DNA from: Caprella mutica
Taxonomy: Eukaryota; Arthropoda; Malacostraca; Amphipoda; Caprellidae
Reading direction: 5' to 3'
Length of the DNA stretch: 64,000 bases
NCBI GenBank assembly: GCA_947561585.1
Contig: CANNZV010000502.1
Coordinates: 434,001-498,000 of the forward strand
Shown piece by piece: positions 10,417-20,726 of this stretch (position 1 is the stretch's first letter; every line of letters begins with the position of its first letter). The translations under genes were made by a program, and so were the position numbers. A model generated the notes under the pieces. That model searched no databases and was not told the origin of the DNA. It saw only the letters and a program-made list of their open reading frames with translations.

Positions 10417-12881
10417 TACTTATATATGACCGTTATAAAAATTCACTTCATTTTTTTTTTCGTTTAACTATCCAAACAGCATCATTTCCTCTAGATAGCT
10501 CTGGGTAATTTTTTTCGCTTGTTGCAACTTAATTACCAGTGATTAAATAGATGGAGTAGATAGGAGGGATAGCTATCACACAATGAGAGAAGAATGTTCT
10601 TTGCAGCTAGCCATACAGAGACAAATTGTATTATGAGGTTCCCTTATCGACTTACACAAACATACGTAGCTACAAATATAGAAAGAATGTCGTATGTTCT
10701 ATAGATACAGACATGCCCTGCTTCTATTACCAAAATCACGACCTAAACTTACTTGAAATTGTAATAATAGTGAGACATGACTCGAAGTTATTATATTTTG
10801 GTAATCGTTGAACATTTCATTTCATATGAGTTAAATTAAAATAAAAAAGATTTGCGGGCTGAACTTGGCGTACATTGCAGTGTTTGTTATTTAACTTTAA
10901 TTTTAATTAGTGTCCATGATTTCATCAGCTGATTCTGGCATTATACGATAAGTCGAGCACCTAAGACCGTTTTCTTTTATTCTAACTCATGGAAAATGAA
11001 ATGTTTAAAGAGTTACATTTATATAATAACTTCGAGTCAATTCTCGAAATTACTTCAGCTTTCATATAAGTGCGGTGTAATACAGTGAGGTAATGACATC
11101 GGAAAAACTGTGAAATATATTTTACTATCTACATCCAAAATTAACACGGTTTCATTTTTAGTCGAGTGGAATTTTCGAAAGAACTTCTTTAGCAGACATT
11201 TACCATACCATCCATACAAAGACCCGAACAGACGAACACTGCAAATGCACATTATTATTGCTTTGTTCTCTTTCCATATTTGCTCTTCAATAATTTAAAA
11301 TTCGACATCTTTGTGGCAAATTTATTATCTGAACTGTATTATAGTTTGATTTTCTTTGTTATTCACACAAGGTACAATATACTTACATCTCAAATTTGCC
11401 CGAGTGAAAAAGAAGCATAATGTATTGCTCGCTGTAATGGAATAATGTAGAAAATTCCTATATATTTCTGAAATAGATATCATCTCATATTCGCGCTGAT
11501 GGTAGGATCGTGTAGCGTAACTCGTATAGAGAAAAGTAAGATTTTTTCCTGTTCTCTCAGTGAGCAGAAGAACTACTTAATTATTTTGGTACAAAATTCT
11601 ACATCTCATTAATGAATAGGTCAAAAATAGTATGAAACCTATAAGGAATTCGAAGGAAAAAATCCTTCAGAGGAAAATGTACAGAGTGATGTAGTATCGA
11701 TGTTCTCGTTGATTAGACTGTAAGTTGATCAGATTCTTCTGATTTGCTCACCAAAGCCTTTTATTGATATAATGATAACTAGCATTGAACATTTTATATT
11801 ATGGTAAGAGCTATAAATCATTTTCAAATTAATGTTTCCATTATTGGATTTCATTGCTTAATTGTGTAAAAGATTTTAAGACTTTAAGTGAATCCAGTAC
11901 GATTATTAAATAATTCTCTGGCAATTATATAGCAAATTACTATCACTAATAATCGAAGAATTGACTAATGCGTTTCAATAATTCGGAACAATAATTATTA
12001 TCAGAAAAAGATAACTTTTCAAATTAACTAATTTCAACTCGTATATGTCACAAAAATAATAAAATATTCATCATGTAAAAACTTCTCTCTCAATATAAGT
12101 TAATAGCAACAGCAGTTAAAAATAAACCAACTTATGGTGCTTAGCTGGTTATAATATCTTACATAGTTTCACACTAAATTTAATGAATTAAAGTAATGGC
12201 TTATCCTTCTAATCCTGGCACGTGTGGGTTGAATTATTTGCATTCTCTTAGAAGCTATGAACTATTTTCGTATTTACCAAACTGCAGCAGATGCTTTCTA
12301 CAGTGTACCGTCTCACTATTCATGCTAAAATTGCTTACCAGTGCAATATTATATTCAATTCACCATGTGCAATGTATAGTGAGAAAGGAGTTCTTTTGTA
12401 CCCTCAGTATTTATTGATTTCTTTCGCAAACTTTTCTGTAGTGAAATATTAACTCAATAATGTACGAAAGTTCACAAAATACTTTATGCGCGTACAGTAT
12501 AACTGATGTCTATGATGAAAAATATAATCAATTGTCTAGCCTACAAACATTACGAATATTGTTCGTATGATTTTCAGTGCTTATCTTATTTTAAATTTAT
12601 TTAAACTTAATTCAATTATGTGTATAATCAAATGCTGTTATAAATGACAGAATTAATATTACAGCCCGGTCTAGTGAAATGAAGTTTTTAATTACTTAAT
12701 TAAAGGGATAGTAAAGTCAAAATCAATTAATCGCCAAATTGGTTTTAAATCGATTCAGAATATTTAATTATGCAATATTCAAATGCTCGTTTATATTTTA
12801 TATGTTCAAGTAAAAAGTATATTATATGATCACCGACGACTAGCGGAAGATCTTGCACTCATTAGTATAGGGTTATGACAA
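10417..12881. other. Long AT-rich intergenic stretch
   Basis: Several frames of 60-75 codons (10626-10811, 11055-11298 on both strands, 12196-12417) lack recognisable domains, conserved starts or splice context. I see no repeat family here. Confidence 0.5.
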
Positions 12882-13012
12882 TATGCGTATAAAATCATAG
12901 ATCCTAAGAATATCACCGACGAAACGAAATGAAATGGTACCGAATATTATATACCGCTGGTTTAGAACGATTAAGTAGTCTTTAATTCAATCCGTTTACA
13001 ATATTTTCAGGA
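12882..13012 (+). repeat. Dispersed repeat family, copy 1
   Basis: This segment, ending with ACCGCTGGTTTAGAACGAT and ATCCGTTTACAATATTTTCA, is about 70% identical, by eye, to 17759-17897 in the same orientation. Shared landmarks are GTTRTGAYAATATGC at the start, a CACCGGTGG/TACCGCTGG core and CCGTTTAYAATAT near the end. It has no open frame. Probably a fragment of a non-autonomous interspersed element. Confidence 0.6.
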
Positions 13013-13156
13013 TATATGATTTTAAATGTATATTGTGGTGAAAAGTGGCGAAAAGATATGCGAATTCGAAAACAAGAAGGCATAGTTTAAAAATAAAGCT
13101 ATCTCTTTACTTGACCTAGAATCTAGATAGAAACTTCTTTCAGTTGGTTTGTTGAC

Positions 13157-13187
13157 AAGATGGCGCCACAATCAGAGGCGCCATCTT
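13157..13187. other. GC-rich perfect hairpin (AAGATGGCGCC)
   Basis: AAGATGGCGCC is followed nine bases later by its exact inverse GGCGCCATCTT, a striking GC island in AT-rich DNA. GATGGCGCC resembles a YY1/Pho-like core (GCCAT). It may be a small regulatory palindrome or the end of an old inverted-repeat element. Function unknown. Confidence 0.45.
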
Positions 13188-13641
13188 ATAAACATATACC
13201 GTTATCACTTGGTAATTAAGAAATCAATTCTATTTTTTTGTGTGTGTGTTTGTACTTTGTTCATGAATTCAATTTATATAGTTACAAATAGGATTTTAAT
13301 TATTTATTTTTTGACTGTTTGACTATAATATGACAGTGCAATTTATTTCACCCTATAATTTGTCTGAGTTATTTTTTTATAGAACTTTGAAAAGTCTAGT
13401 TATTATCCAAATTTTTCAATTATACTATGTTGGATATTTTTTTTCTATTTTTTTTTATGTTTATTTCCTGTAATTCAATTCACTGTTCATATTCACTTTT
13501 TTAATTTAATTTTATTTATTAAATATTTTAGATTTTTTTGAAATGTCCAACTATTATCAACTCTACACTATTTTATTGTTTCAGTTATTAAAATTTATCG
13601 CATTGTAGTACTCATTTCATCAGTTTATCGAGATCTCAAGA
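13188..13641. other. AT/T-rich spacer
   Basis: T-rich (several runs of 6-10 T between 13230 and 13540). No frame or repeat supported. Confidence 0.5.
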
Positions 13642-13956
13642 AGCGTTCACACGATCAATATGTATTGACAGTATTTTTATTGAAAACATTAGATATTGAC
13701 AGTTTCGAGTTCGCACGATCAATAACGTACTGTCAATATTTCCATCAGTAGTTGCTCTGACTCTCTAAGAATGAGGTCTAAACTATCAATATAGTACTCC
13801 ATCAATCCATGAATGCTCAAATATTGATGAGATTTCTGAGCACTTTTGATCGCATCAATATTTTCATCAGTCCATCAGTACCTCGTTCAGACGATCAATA
13901 TATTGATACAGTTAGTAAATGTTGTCCATAATATTGATCATGTGAACCCGCCTATG
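13642..13956. mobile_element. MITE-like element rich in ATCAATAT motifs
   Basis: The left end GCGTTCACACGATCAATATG (near 13645) pairs with a right end (to about 13953) that inverts to GCGGGTTCACATGATCAATA. Inside are several direct and inverted copies of GATCAATAT...TTGACAGTA and CATCAGT (for example at 13700, 13725, 13850 and 13890). This gives a self-complementary, subterminal-repeat-rich interior typical of non-autonomous DNA transposons. No open frame. Boundaries are good to about 5 bp. Confidence 0.65.
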
Positions 13957-14930
13957 TGTTGCTAGTACTGTCTTAAGAAAATTCTAAAGTGTTGATCATA
14001 AAAGACTAAATATGCTGAAAATTTACTCCCCAAATTACTAAAGAATGTGGCGAAAAGGAACGCAAGTACCGGTGGCTGCACTCACGGAAAAAGGAGGAAA
14101 ATGAAGAAGCGATAGTAAAAAATGAAACTTAAAAGCTTGCCTAACAAAATCCAAGAAGTTTTAGTTGAAGAGAATAAAGCCTTGAAGTGTTTTAATTTAA
14201 TATATACTAATTCATATTACACGAAAGGAAAACTGAACGTGTCTTATATCAGAACTTTCATTAATTTAATTCAGGAGTTTAAAAAAACACATTTTTCAAA
14301 TTTATTTGATTTTATTTTCATACATATTAATTTCAACAACTCTGCTAAACGAAAGCAAAAATAGTCGCATTTAAACATTTTAAATAGCGTTCAGGTACCA
14401 TTAGAATTACAATTTTTAGATATAAACTGAATCGCCAAAGTCTAAGAATTCCAATTTTCGCAAACCACGATCCTTGCAGTTCAAATAGTCAAAATGAAAT
14501 GCTATGGACATAAAGAACTAAATTAATAGACTACTAGAAGTAGAAAATATTCCTTGCATCTGTTATTAGGTAATCTCGTCTAGTGTCTAGAATACAGTCA
14601 GTTGTTCCTAGGTTGTTCCCAAGACAAAAAAAATTATAGTAATAGTGTCGGTCGGTCATATAAATGATATACAGTATATGGTACATCTCTTTAGTGAATC
14701 GTACGCAGTAATAAGTTCATGGCTTGAAATGAGTAAGAAAGGCTGTTTACTCGAGGTTGTTTACTCGAGTATGGTACTCTGGAGCGTCACGCGTACCACC
14801 ACTACCCCGGATCGCCTCTTTAACGATCCCCAAACACTTCCCAAGGATAGCTCTTCGAATTTTGAAGGGCCATAAAAGCATCCTGACGATCCCTAACCCT
14901 TATCAAATCATTTTGAAATTTAAAGTCATC
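13957..14930. other. Spacer with two weak open frames
   Basis: A short frame ending at the TAA near 14130 reads EKERKYRWLHSRKKEENEE (about 14053-14130), and an 80-codon frame lies at 14122-14364. The first has coding-like charged content, but I do not recognise a family and it has no start or splice evidence. Neither is called as a gene. Confidence 0.4.
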
Positions 14931-15398
14931 TTAAAGAAACCTAATTACATCTTCACGATCCTTAATCGGATAGGAAGGATACCTTATTGCATCCGCTCTT
15001 TCCCTAATCGTATAATCACGATCCTTAATCACTTCAGTAGGATCCTTAATCACATCGGTAGGATCCTTAATCACATCAGTAGGATCCTTAATCACAGCAG
15101 TAGGATCCTTAATCACATCAGTAGGATCCTTAATCACAGCAGTAGGATCCTTAATCACATCAGTAGGATCCTTAATCACATCAGTAGGATCCTTAATCAC
15201 ATCAGTAGGATCCTTAATCACAGCAGTAGGTTCCCTAATCGTATCCTCACGATCCTTAATCACATCAAAAGGATCCTTAATTACATCCGTAGGATCTTTA
15301 ATCGCATCCAAAGGAGACATTATCGTTTTCTGAGGATCATTCTTCATAGGGGTCTCTCCACTTCTTTGATTTTCATTTTCAGAATCTGAAGTATTCAT
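14931..15398 (-). CDS. Possible heptapeptide-repeat protein (155 aa) on a 21-bp minisatellite
   Basis: On the minus strand an ATG at 15396-15398 opens a 155-codon frame. A hydrophilic N-terminus (MNTSDSENENQRSGET) is followed by about 17 seven-residue repeats of the type VIKDPTD. The repeats degenerate outward but keep Ile at one position and Lys/Arg at the next (AIRYPSY, TIRERAD). Sixteen to eighteen codons before the ATG, a TTTCAG could serve as a splice acceptor. The DNA is a 21-bp tandem array (unit GGATCCTTAATCACATCAGT plus A on the plus strand). Because 21 is divisible by three, the opposite strand is open as well (14757-15389). No known family is recognised. It may be a lineage-specific low-complexity exon or simply non-coding minisatellite. 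Confidence 0.3.
   Translation of the reverse strand: MNTSDSENENQRSGETPMKNDPQKTIMSPLDAIKDPTDVIKDPFDVIKDREDTIREPTAVIKDPTDVIKDPTDVIKDPTDVIKDPTAVIKDPTDVIKDPTAVIKDPTDVIKDPTDVIKDPTEVIKDRDYTIRERADAIRYPSYPIKDREDVIRFL
14945..15330. repeat. 21-bp tandem repeat
   Basis: About 18 units of 21 bp (AGGATCCTTAATCACATCAG plus T). The central units (15040-15230) are nearly identical, alternating ACATCAGT and ACAGCAGT. The units at both edges are increasingly diverged, and traces of the motif continue to about 14880. The centre-young, edge-old gradient is the expected outcome of unequal exchange. Confidence 0.9.
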
Positions 15399-15603
15399 TA
15401 CTACAAAAGATATTAATAGGTTTACAATCTGAAATATGTAATTAAAAACTAAATAACAATTAAAATTAAGTTAACGACTAGAATGTAAATAGAGTTTGCT
15501 TTGTTCCTGATTGGCTAAGAGTTTATTTACATTTTTCAATTGCATATCATGTAAAAAATATGCTTATTTTTGGGAACTGTAACATTTAAATCAAAGTTCA
15601 TTG
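15399..15603. other. AT-rich spacer
   Basis: Contains the candidate splice acceptor for the minus-strand frame at 14931-15398. Nothing else seen. Confidence 0.45.
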
Positions 15604-15855
15604 AAACTCCAGAGTTATGAAGTATTGGTTCCTTCATATCTCAGTTCAACTTCATATCTTGGGTGCACTAAAGAATTTTCTATAATTAAAATATTAAGAA
15701 AACTATGGTCATTGTGGGATAACTAAGAAAAAATTCTTGACGTATGTAATTACTAACTATAATTTAAACATAGAAAATACTTCATAACTCAAGTTCAAGT
15801 TCATTTATAATTCATATCTTTCATTACTCGGGTGCTTCATAACTCAGGAGTTTTA
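15604..15855. mobile_element. MITE-like inverted repeat (ACTCCAGAGTTATGAAG ends)
   Basis: The left end AAACTCCAGAGTTATGAAG pairs with a right end that inverts to AAAACTCCTGAGTTATGAAG. The interior repeats CTTCATA-TCTCAGTTCAA-like phrases in both orientations (15630-15660 and 15780-15850). About 250 bp, AT-rich, no frame. A non-autonomous element is the likeliest reading. Confidence 0.55.
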
Positions 15856-16161
15856 CAGAATCAAAATTGTAACAAACTATCACATTAAAGATTTATATAT
15901 CCTTGTTAGTTAATTTAATACTTCACCAAATACTTTAGGTAATTTATGAACCACATTTACAAAGATGTATAAATAAAATGAACCATTCTAGAAAATCATA
16001 AGTTATATGGAAGAAACTTGAGATATGATTTTATAATTATAGCTACACTATTGTGTGGTACTTTAATTTATATTGTGGTGAACATACAGCCTCAAAATAT
16101 CCTTCTGTGAACAATTAATATAATTCTAAATTAGTGTAACTTAAACGGGAATAGACGATTA

Positions 16162-16263
16162 TTATCAGACAGTTTCACATTTTTCGATCATGTAAGAAAT
16201 AAAATTTAACTAGTTATTTCATATTTTTTTTTAGATTATCTAAAAAGTGAAACCGTCTGATAA
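16162..16263. mobile_element. 102-bp hairpin with TTATCAGAC ends
   Basis: Arms of about 30 bp: TTATCAGACAGTTTCACATT on the left and the inverse of TTATCAGACGGTTTCACTTT on the right, separated by about 40 bp of AT-rich DNA. The first eight bases match the ends of the 9655-9846 foldback element, suggesting mobilisation by related enzymes. TA flanks the left end. The right flank is TT. Confidence 0.65.
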
Positions 16264-17020
16264 TTCGTAACATACCCCAACATCTTTGTTTGCCATTCAT
16301 CTAGTTTTATGATATTTTACCATACATGCAAGAAATGTCTATACTCGTGCACTGAATCTGTTAACTGGGAGTCTACCAAATTATAGTTTGATTATAAAAA
16401 CTAGTATTTAAAATTTATTTTTGTTTCTTCCAAATGGGTCTGAATAACCAAGTTTTGTAAGAGTAAATTAGGTAGATGTAATTGATCAGCAGTTAATATT
16501 TAACTATAGTGTCACAAAAGAAAATTGAGACTTAATAACTTTATAGGAAAGAATCTCTAAATCGAGGAACTGAATTATATTAAAGCGTTACATATCAAAA
16601 AAAAAATTACAATACATGTTACAATTTATTAATTTTATGATGGTTTTCGATACTATGATTTTTATTAGCGTTTTTGTGTGCTTTAGGCAGAAGTTGGTTA
16701 GTGTGAAGCGATTTAATGGAATAGAGATGGAACTTCATTCTCTAAATTGTGACATTTTTCTTTATATTATTGAGCCTGGTCTATGAATCGTCATGTGAGC
16801 AAAACCTATCTGTCGATGTTCAGGAAGATAATATATTAATTATTAATAATGGGTGCCAGAGAAACTGATAGGTTGCAATATTCTAACTGGAAATAATGGA
16901 CAGCTGGATTAGTTTCGATCAGTTGTACCCCTCTCTCACGGTACGTGGACTATTAAATAGTAGCGTAACTGAACGCATTTGATCAAAAATTTATAGCTCT
17001 AGTTCACAAGCTGGAATTTC
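16264..17020. other. AT-rich spacer
   Basis: No gene, repeat or structured element that I can support. Confidence 0.5.
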
Positions 17021-17069
17021 TGATGATTCACCTCATGGAAACATTTTTGAACAAGATCTTCATTGAATT

Positions 17070-17545
17070 GCCCAGGCTGATGGAATGGACGATGTCCCAG
17101 CAAATGAAAAGCACGATGTCCAAGCTGATGAAATGGACGATGTCCCAGCAAATGAAAAGCACGATGTCCAAGCTGATGAAATGGACGATGTCCCAGATAT
17201 TGAAATGGACGATATCCCAGCTGATTAAATGGACGATGTCCAAGCTAATGAAACGGACAATATCCCAGCTAATGAAATGGACGATGTCCCAGCTAATGAA
17301 ATGGTCGATGTCCCACCTAATGAAATGGACGATGTCCCACCTAATGAAATGGACGATGTCCAAGCAATTGGAGTGGACGATGTCCCGGCTGATGAAATGG
17401 ACGATGCCCCTGCTAATGAAATGAGCGTTGTCCCAGCTAATGAAACGAGCGTTGTCCCAGCTAATAAAATTGACGATGTCCCACCTAATGAAATGGACGA
17501 TGCCCCAGCAATTGGAGTTGACGATGTCCCAACTGATGAAATGGA
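17070..17545. repeat. 24-bp tandem repeat (about 20 units)
   Basis: Units of 24 bp containing AATGAAATGGACGATGTCCC. Since 24 is divisible by three, frames stay open on both strands and in several registers (one reads as repeats of NEMDDVPA, another of LMKWTMSQ). Unit-to-unit differences in the NEMDDVPA register fall mostly at first and second codon positions, and a TAA interrupts it at 17224-17226. In the LMKWTMSQ register TGA arises at GAAATGAGC. I therefore read it as a non-coding minisatellite. It is GC-richer than its surroundings and ends at 17545, about 40 bp before the 15-bp phrase array. Confidence 0.85.
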
Positions 17546-17758
17546 AGTTTGCTGCCGAACCAAAGATTATATTGCAAGGCGCTAGGACAATTTCCACGTG
17601 GACAATTGCCACCCGGACAATTGCCACCCGGACAATTGCCACCCCTGGACAATTGCGACCCGGACAATTGCCAACCCTGAAAAATTGCCACCCGGACAAT
17701 TGCCACCCCCGGACAATTGCCACCCCGGACAATTGCCTCCCTAATTATATTATTATTT

Positions 17759-17897
17759 GAGTTGTGATAATATGCTTCAAGTCATATATATAAGGTATAT
17801 CATAGACGAGAAAAAATTGAATCGTATTGATTTCTATACACCGGTGGTTTAAAATGAATCAATAGTGTTTAATCCTCTCCGTTTATAATATATTTAG
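17759..17897 (+). repeat. Dispersed repeat family, copy 2
   Basis: Same-orientation relative of 12882-13012, about 70% identical by eye, with the CACCGGTGGTTTAAAATGA and TCCGTTTATAATATATTTAG landmarks. It begins only about 15 bp inside the left phrase array of the 17583-18582 element. Confidence 0.6.
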
Positions 17898-18276
17898 GTT
17901 CTATGTTACAACCCTAATTATTATTAGCAGGATTCTTCACTTGAACCTTTTGTGCATCCATTATCAATTAATAATATATATAGAACTTTACTAGGTGAAA
18001 TATTAAAGATCAATGATGTATATTGATAACGTTAATTAAACATATTCTTACAGTAAAATACTAATAACAGGTGTCATAGAATATAACCGGTCACTAGAAC
18101 GGAAAGAAACGTTTTGAAAATTCATAATGAAAAATGTACAAGGAGTTTGAAAATGTAAAATATGTACATGATTTTAGCGACTGATTTCATGTACTGTAGC
18201 TTGCCAAATATTAAATTATAAATATTTACTTAACAATGATAGTGGTGATAAAGGAAGAAATATTTAATTTATAATG

Positions 18277-18362
18277 GAAATGATCAACTATATAATATAG
18301 ATATACATAGTGTACGATGAAAATGATCAACTATATAATATAGATATAGTGTATGATGGAAA
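18277..18362 (+). repeat. Two-copy direct repeat of about 44 bp
   Basis: GATCAACTATATAATATAGA with its flanks occurs twice in tandem (about 18281 and 18325), followed by AGTGTACGATG and AGTGTATGATG respectively. A small local duplication without coding meaning. Confidence 0.7.
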
Positions 18363-18587
18363 TAAATAGTATAAAAATAATATGTAATTTATTATATCAA
18401 TAATCAGAATAATTAACTTTATGACATATTAATAAATGATGAATGAAGAAATTTGTATCTTAAAATGTAAATAATTAATAATTAATTGAATAAAAATACT
18501 ATGCATTATTTTATCACTATCTTTTAAGTTAAGAAGCCATTTAATAATTATTTGGGTGGCAATTGTCTGCGGGTGGCAATTTTCCGC

Positions 18588-18702
18588 AAACGTCAAAAGA
18601 AAATTAAGTACAAGAGACTGGAAGAAGCAGTTAGGAAGGAAAGTGAAAAAGCAGTAAGAAAAATAAATCTACCACCAGTTAGTGACAATCTATGGTAAAT
18701 TA
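18588..18702 (+). pseudogene. Unrecognised basic coding-like remnant
   Basis: A forward frame beginning within CGTCAAAAG and ending at TAA 18700-18702 reads as a basic, helical peptide (about 36 residues, IKYKRLEEAVRKESEKAV followed by RKINLPPVSDNLW). Its codon pattern looks more coding-like than the surrounding AT-rich DNA. No start codon and no recognised family. It lies directly outside the right phrase array at 18553-18582. It may be the last exon scrap of a gene or transposon protein, or chance. Confidence 0.25.
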
Positions 18703-19930
18703 AGGTCGAACATCATCGAATTACGTTGAAAATCTTCGTAAATTATCGTCGTCTGTGACCGCCTACATCACCAATAATGTTTTGATCTGAAGCTATTGTC
18801 GGACATTGCCAACACAGATCCCGCCGATAAATCATTGGAATACGTTAAACTAAGATAATTTTTCATCATTATTTATAGTAATCGACAATAATAGACGATT
18901 TACCTTTAATAAATTTTCTAACTGGGTATACATGACCCAGATTCATATATATATATGGCAGCAAAGATATTAATGCTCGCTTAATTATAATTCAGTTATC
19001 ATTATGCATAACTTTGTCACAGTTTCAGAGCGAATACATTGAATCAATTAGAGTAATAGCATATAATCCCCAGCATTCAAAATCTCTATACTATGTACAT
19101 AATAGGGAGGGAATACGAATGCTAAATTAAGATCGGTATTCATAAGGCTGCTCTCTGCATTTAATGAGATTGTCTAATTAACAGTCACTGATCTGAAACG
19201 AAATGAAAACGAACGTCTTCAAATCGAAAGATTTCATCTTAAATTATTATATTTTCCATAAGAACAAGAATATTTATGTACATTATTTTAGAGAGATTAC
19301 TTTTGGTTTAACATGTCCTAATAATAATATTTTATTACAGTTAAAACTGAATCTAATTTTAAATATTTATCTCAAGATTGAATTCAAATAAAAAAGAGGT
19401 TCGAGACAGGACATTCCAAATAAAAGAATTCGTCCGAATTGAATTCATGCGTGAAGCGAATATTTATTCATCCTCTTATTTCGACCGAAAGTTCGTAATG
19501 TATGGATTCCAATACCAATAATTGTTCGAACCGGTGACGACCGAAGTCTCTCCCGATCTGAATTCAATAAACCAATTCTTCCGCTAATATTTGAGTTCCA
19601 ATGGAAGGAATAGAGCTGTACTCTGAGAAAATAAATGCAATAAGATGGCTATATTGGAAACTATTTGGATGGTAATCCTTTACAGATATGTGTGCCTGTA
19701 ATATTATTCCAAAGAACACCCAGCATATATATTTTTGATCATTTCATATTGTGGAATCTATTTACCATTCATAGTGAATAATTTATAAATTGCCAAATAA
19801 ATAGTAACGAGCATTTGTAAAGAATATCTTTTAAAGATCAAATTTTATTCATAGACAGTATAATTATTATTTCAACCAATGAATGTTTGTTGTAGAGTGA
19901 GATAATATAGTTAAAGAATCTATATTATTA
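18703..19930. other. AT-rich intergenic stretch
   Basis: A 62-codon frame at 19203-19391 has no features. The stretch 18740-18840 is somewhat GC-richer (CGTCGTCTGTGACCGCC) but gives no recognisable protein. Confidence 0.5.
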
Positions 19931-19932
19931 AA

Positions 19933-20125
19933 GCCCGCTTCACACTTGCGTTTTTAAAACTACGGGAAAAAGCTCTTCATAAAATGTGTTCACACTTGCG
20001 TTTTTTCTATCGATGAAAGAAAAATTTAATGTGATTTTCTCTCAGCGAAAAAAAAGCAAGTGTGAACTCATTTTAAGAAGAGTTTTTATTCCCGCGGTGT
20101 TAAAAAACGCAAGTGTGAAGCGGAC
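19933..20125. mobile_element. Foldback MITE with CCGCTTCACACTTGCG ends
   Basis: Left arm: CCCGCTTCACACTTGCGTTT, then an AAGCTCTTC block and a second TTCACACTTGCGTTTTTT (19990-20007). The right arm is the inverse of the whole order, with GTGTGAAGCGGAC at the end (about 20113-20125). Each arm is about 80 bp and contains two direct copies of TTCACACTTGCG, so the element has both inverted and subterminal direct repeats. Loop about 35 bp. Target-site duplication not certain. No coding capacity. Confidence 0.8.
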
Positions 20126-20426
20126 CTGAACATTGATATGAGAATTCTAATAATTCCTCACCTCGAACTACATAGTAAGTTTTTGTGTGCTTTTACCGTA
20201 AACAATATTTTGCATGGGGATACTATTATTTTGAGTTACATAATACCTCTACACATAATAATAATATGTATGTATAATAGAACCACATAAGTACCCCCAA
20301 GTAATTTTTTTGGATGTAGAGCCATGAAGCGAAAAGTTCGTGCTTGGAATCACAGTTGGATTTTCTGAACATCAGAATTAATGGAAGAGAGAAAAGAGGT
20401 GAAAGAAAACGAGTTGAATGATGTGG

Positions 20427-20680
20427 TGAGTGAGTGAGAGTGGTGAGTGAAAGTGATGAGTGAGAGTGGTGAGTGAGAGTGATGAGTGTGAGTGAGAGTG
20501 GTGAGTGTGGGTGGTGAGTGAGAGTGGTGAATGCGTGAGTGAGAGTGGTGAGTGAGAATGATGAGTGAGAGTAAGAGTGATGAGTGAGAATGGTGAGTGA
20601 GTGAGAGTGATGAGTGAGAGTGGTGACTGAGAGTGGTGAGTAAGTGAGTGAGTGATAAAGTAAGTGAGTGAGTGATAAAG
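20427..20680. repeat. GTGA-type minisatellite, left of the reverse transcriptase
   Basis: Tandem variants of GAGTGAGAGTGGT (13 bp) with 4-bp GTGA/GTGAG steps. It starts after GATGTGGTGAGTGAG, a sequence that also opens the similar array at 21897. The minus-strand Ser/Thr/His/Leu-rich frames over it are artefacts. Confidence 0.9.
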
Positions 20681-20726
20681 TTGACCATACTGTGCTTCTT
20701 AGGAAGTAATAAGCAACTGGACTGGA

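Larger units (their letters stand above)
17583..18582. mobile_element. 1-kb element with inverted 15-bp phrase arrays at its ends
   Basis: The left end is an array of about ten copies of a 15-17-bp phrase, GGACAATTGCCACCC (17583-17744). The right end (18553-18582) has two copies in the opposite orientation (GGGTGGCAATTGTC...GGGTGGCAATTTTCCGC), so the ends form an inverted repeat of GC-rich phrases around an AT-rich interior. The interior holds the dispersed repeat copy at 17759-17897 and a short direct duplication (18277-18362), but no open frame. The organisation matches that of 28733-29052 and 29443-30436 although the phrases differ in sequence. Likely a non-autonomous DNA transposon, superfamily unknown. 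Confidence 0.6.

Noticed and set aside
17028..17760. Long overlapping open frames on both strands (110-234 codons)
   Set aside because: They arise because the 24-bp unit is divisible by three. Unit differences are not biased to synonymous sites in any register, and stops interrupt the most protein-like registers.
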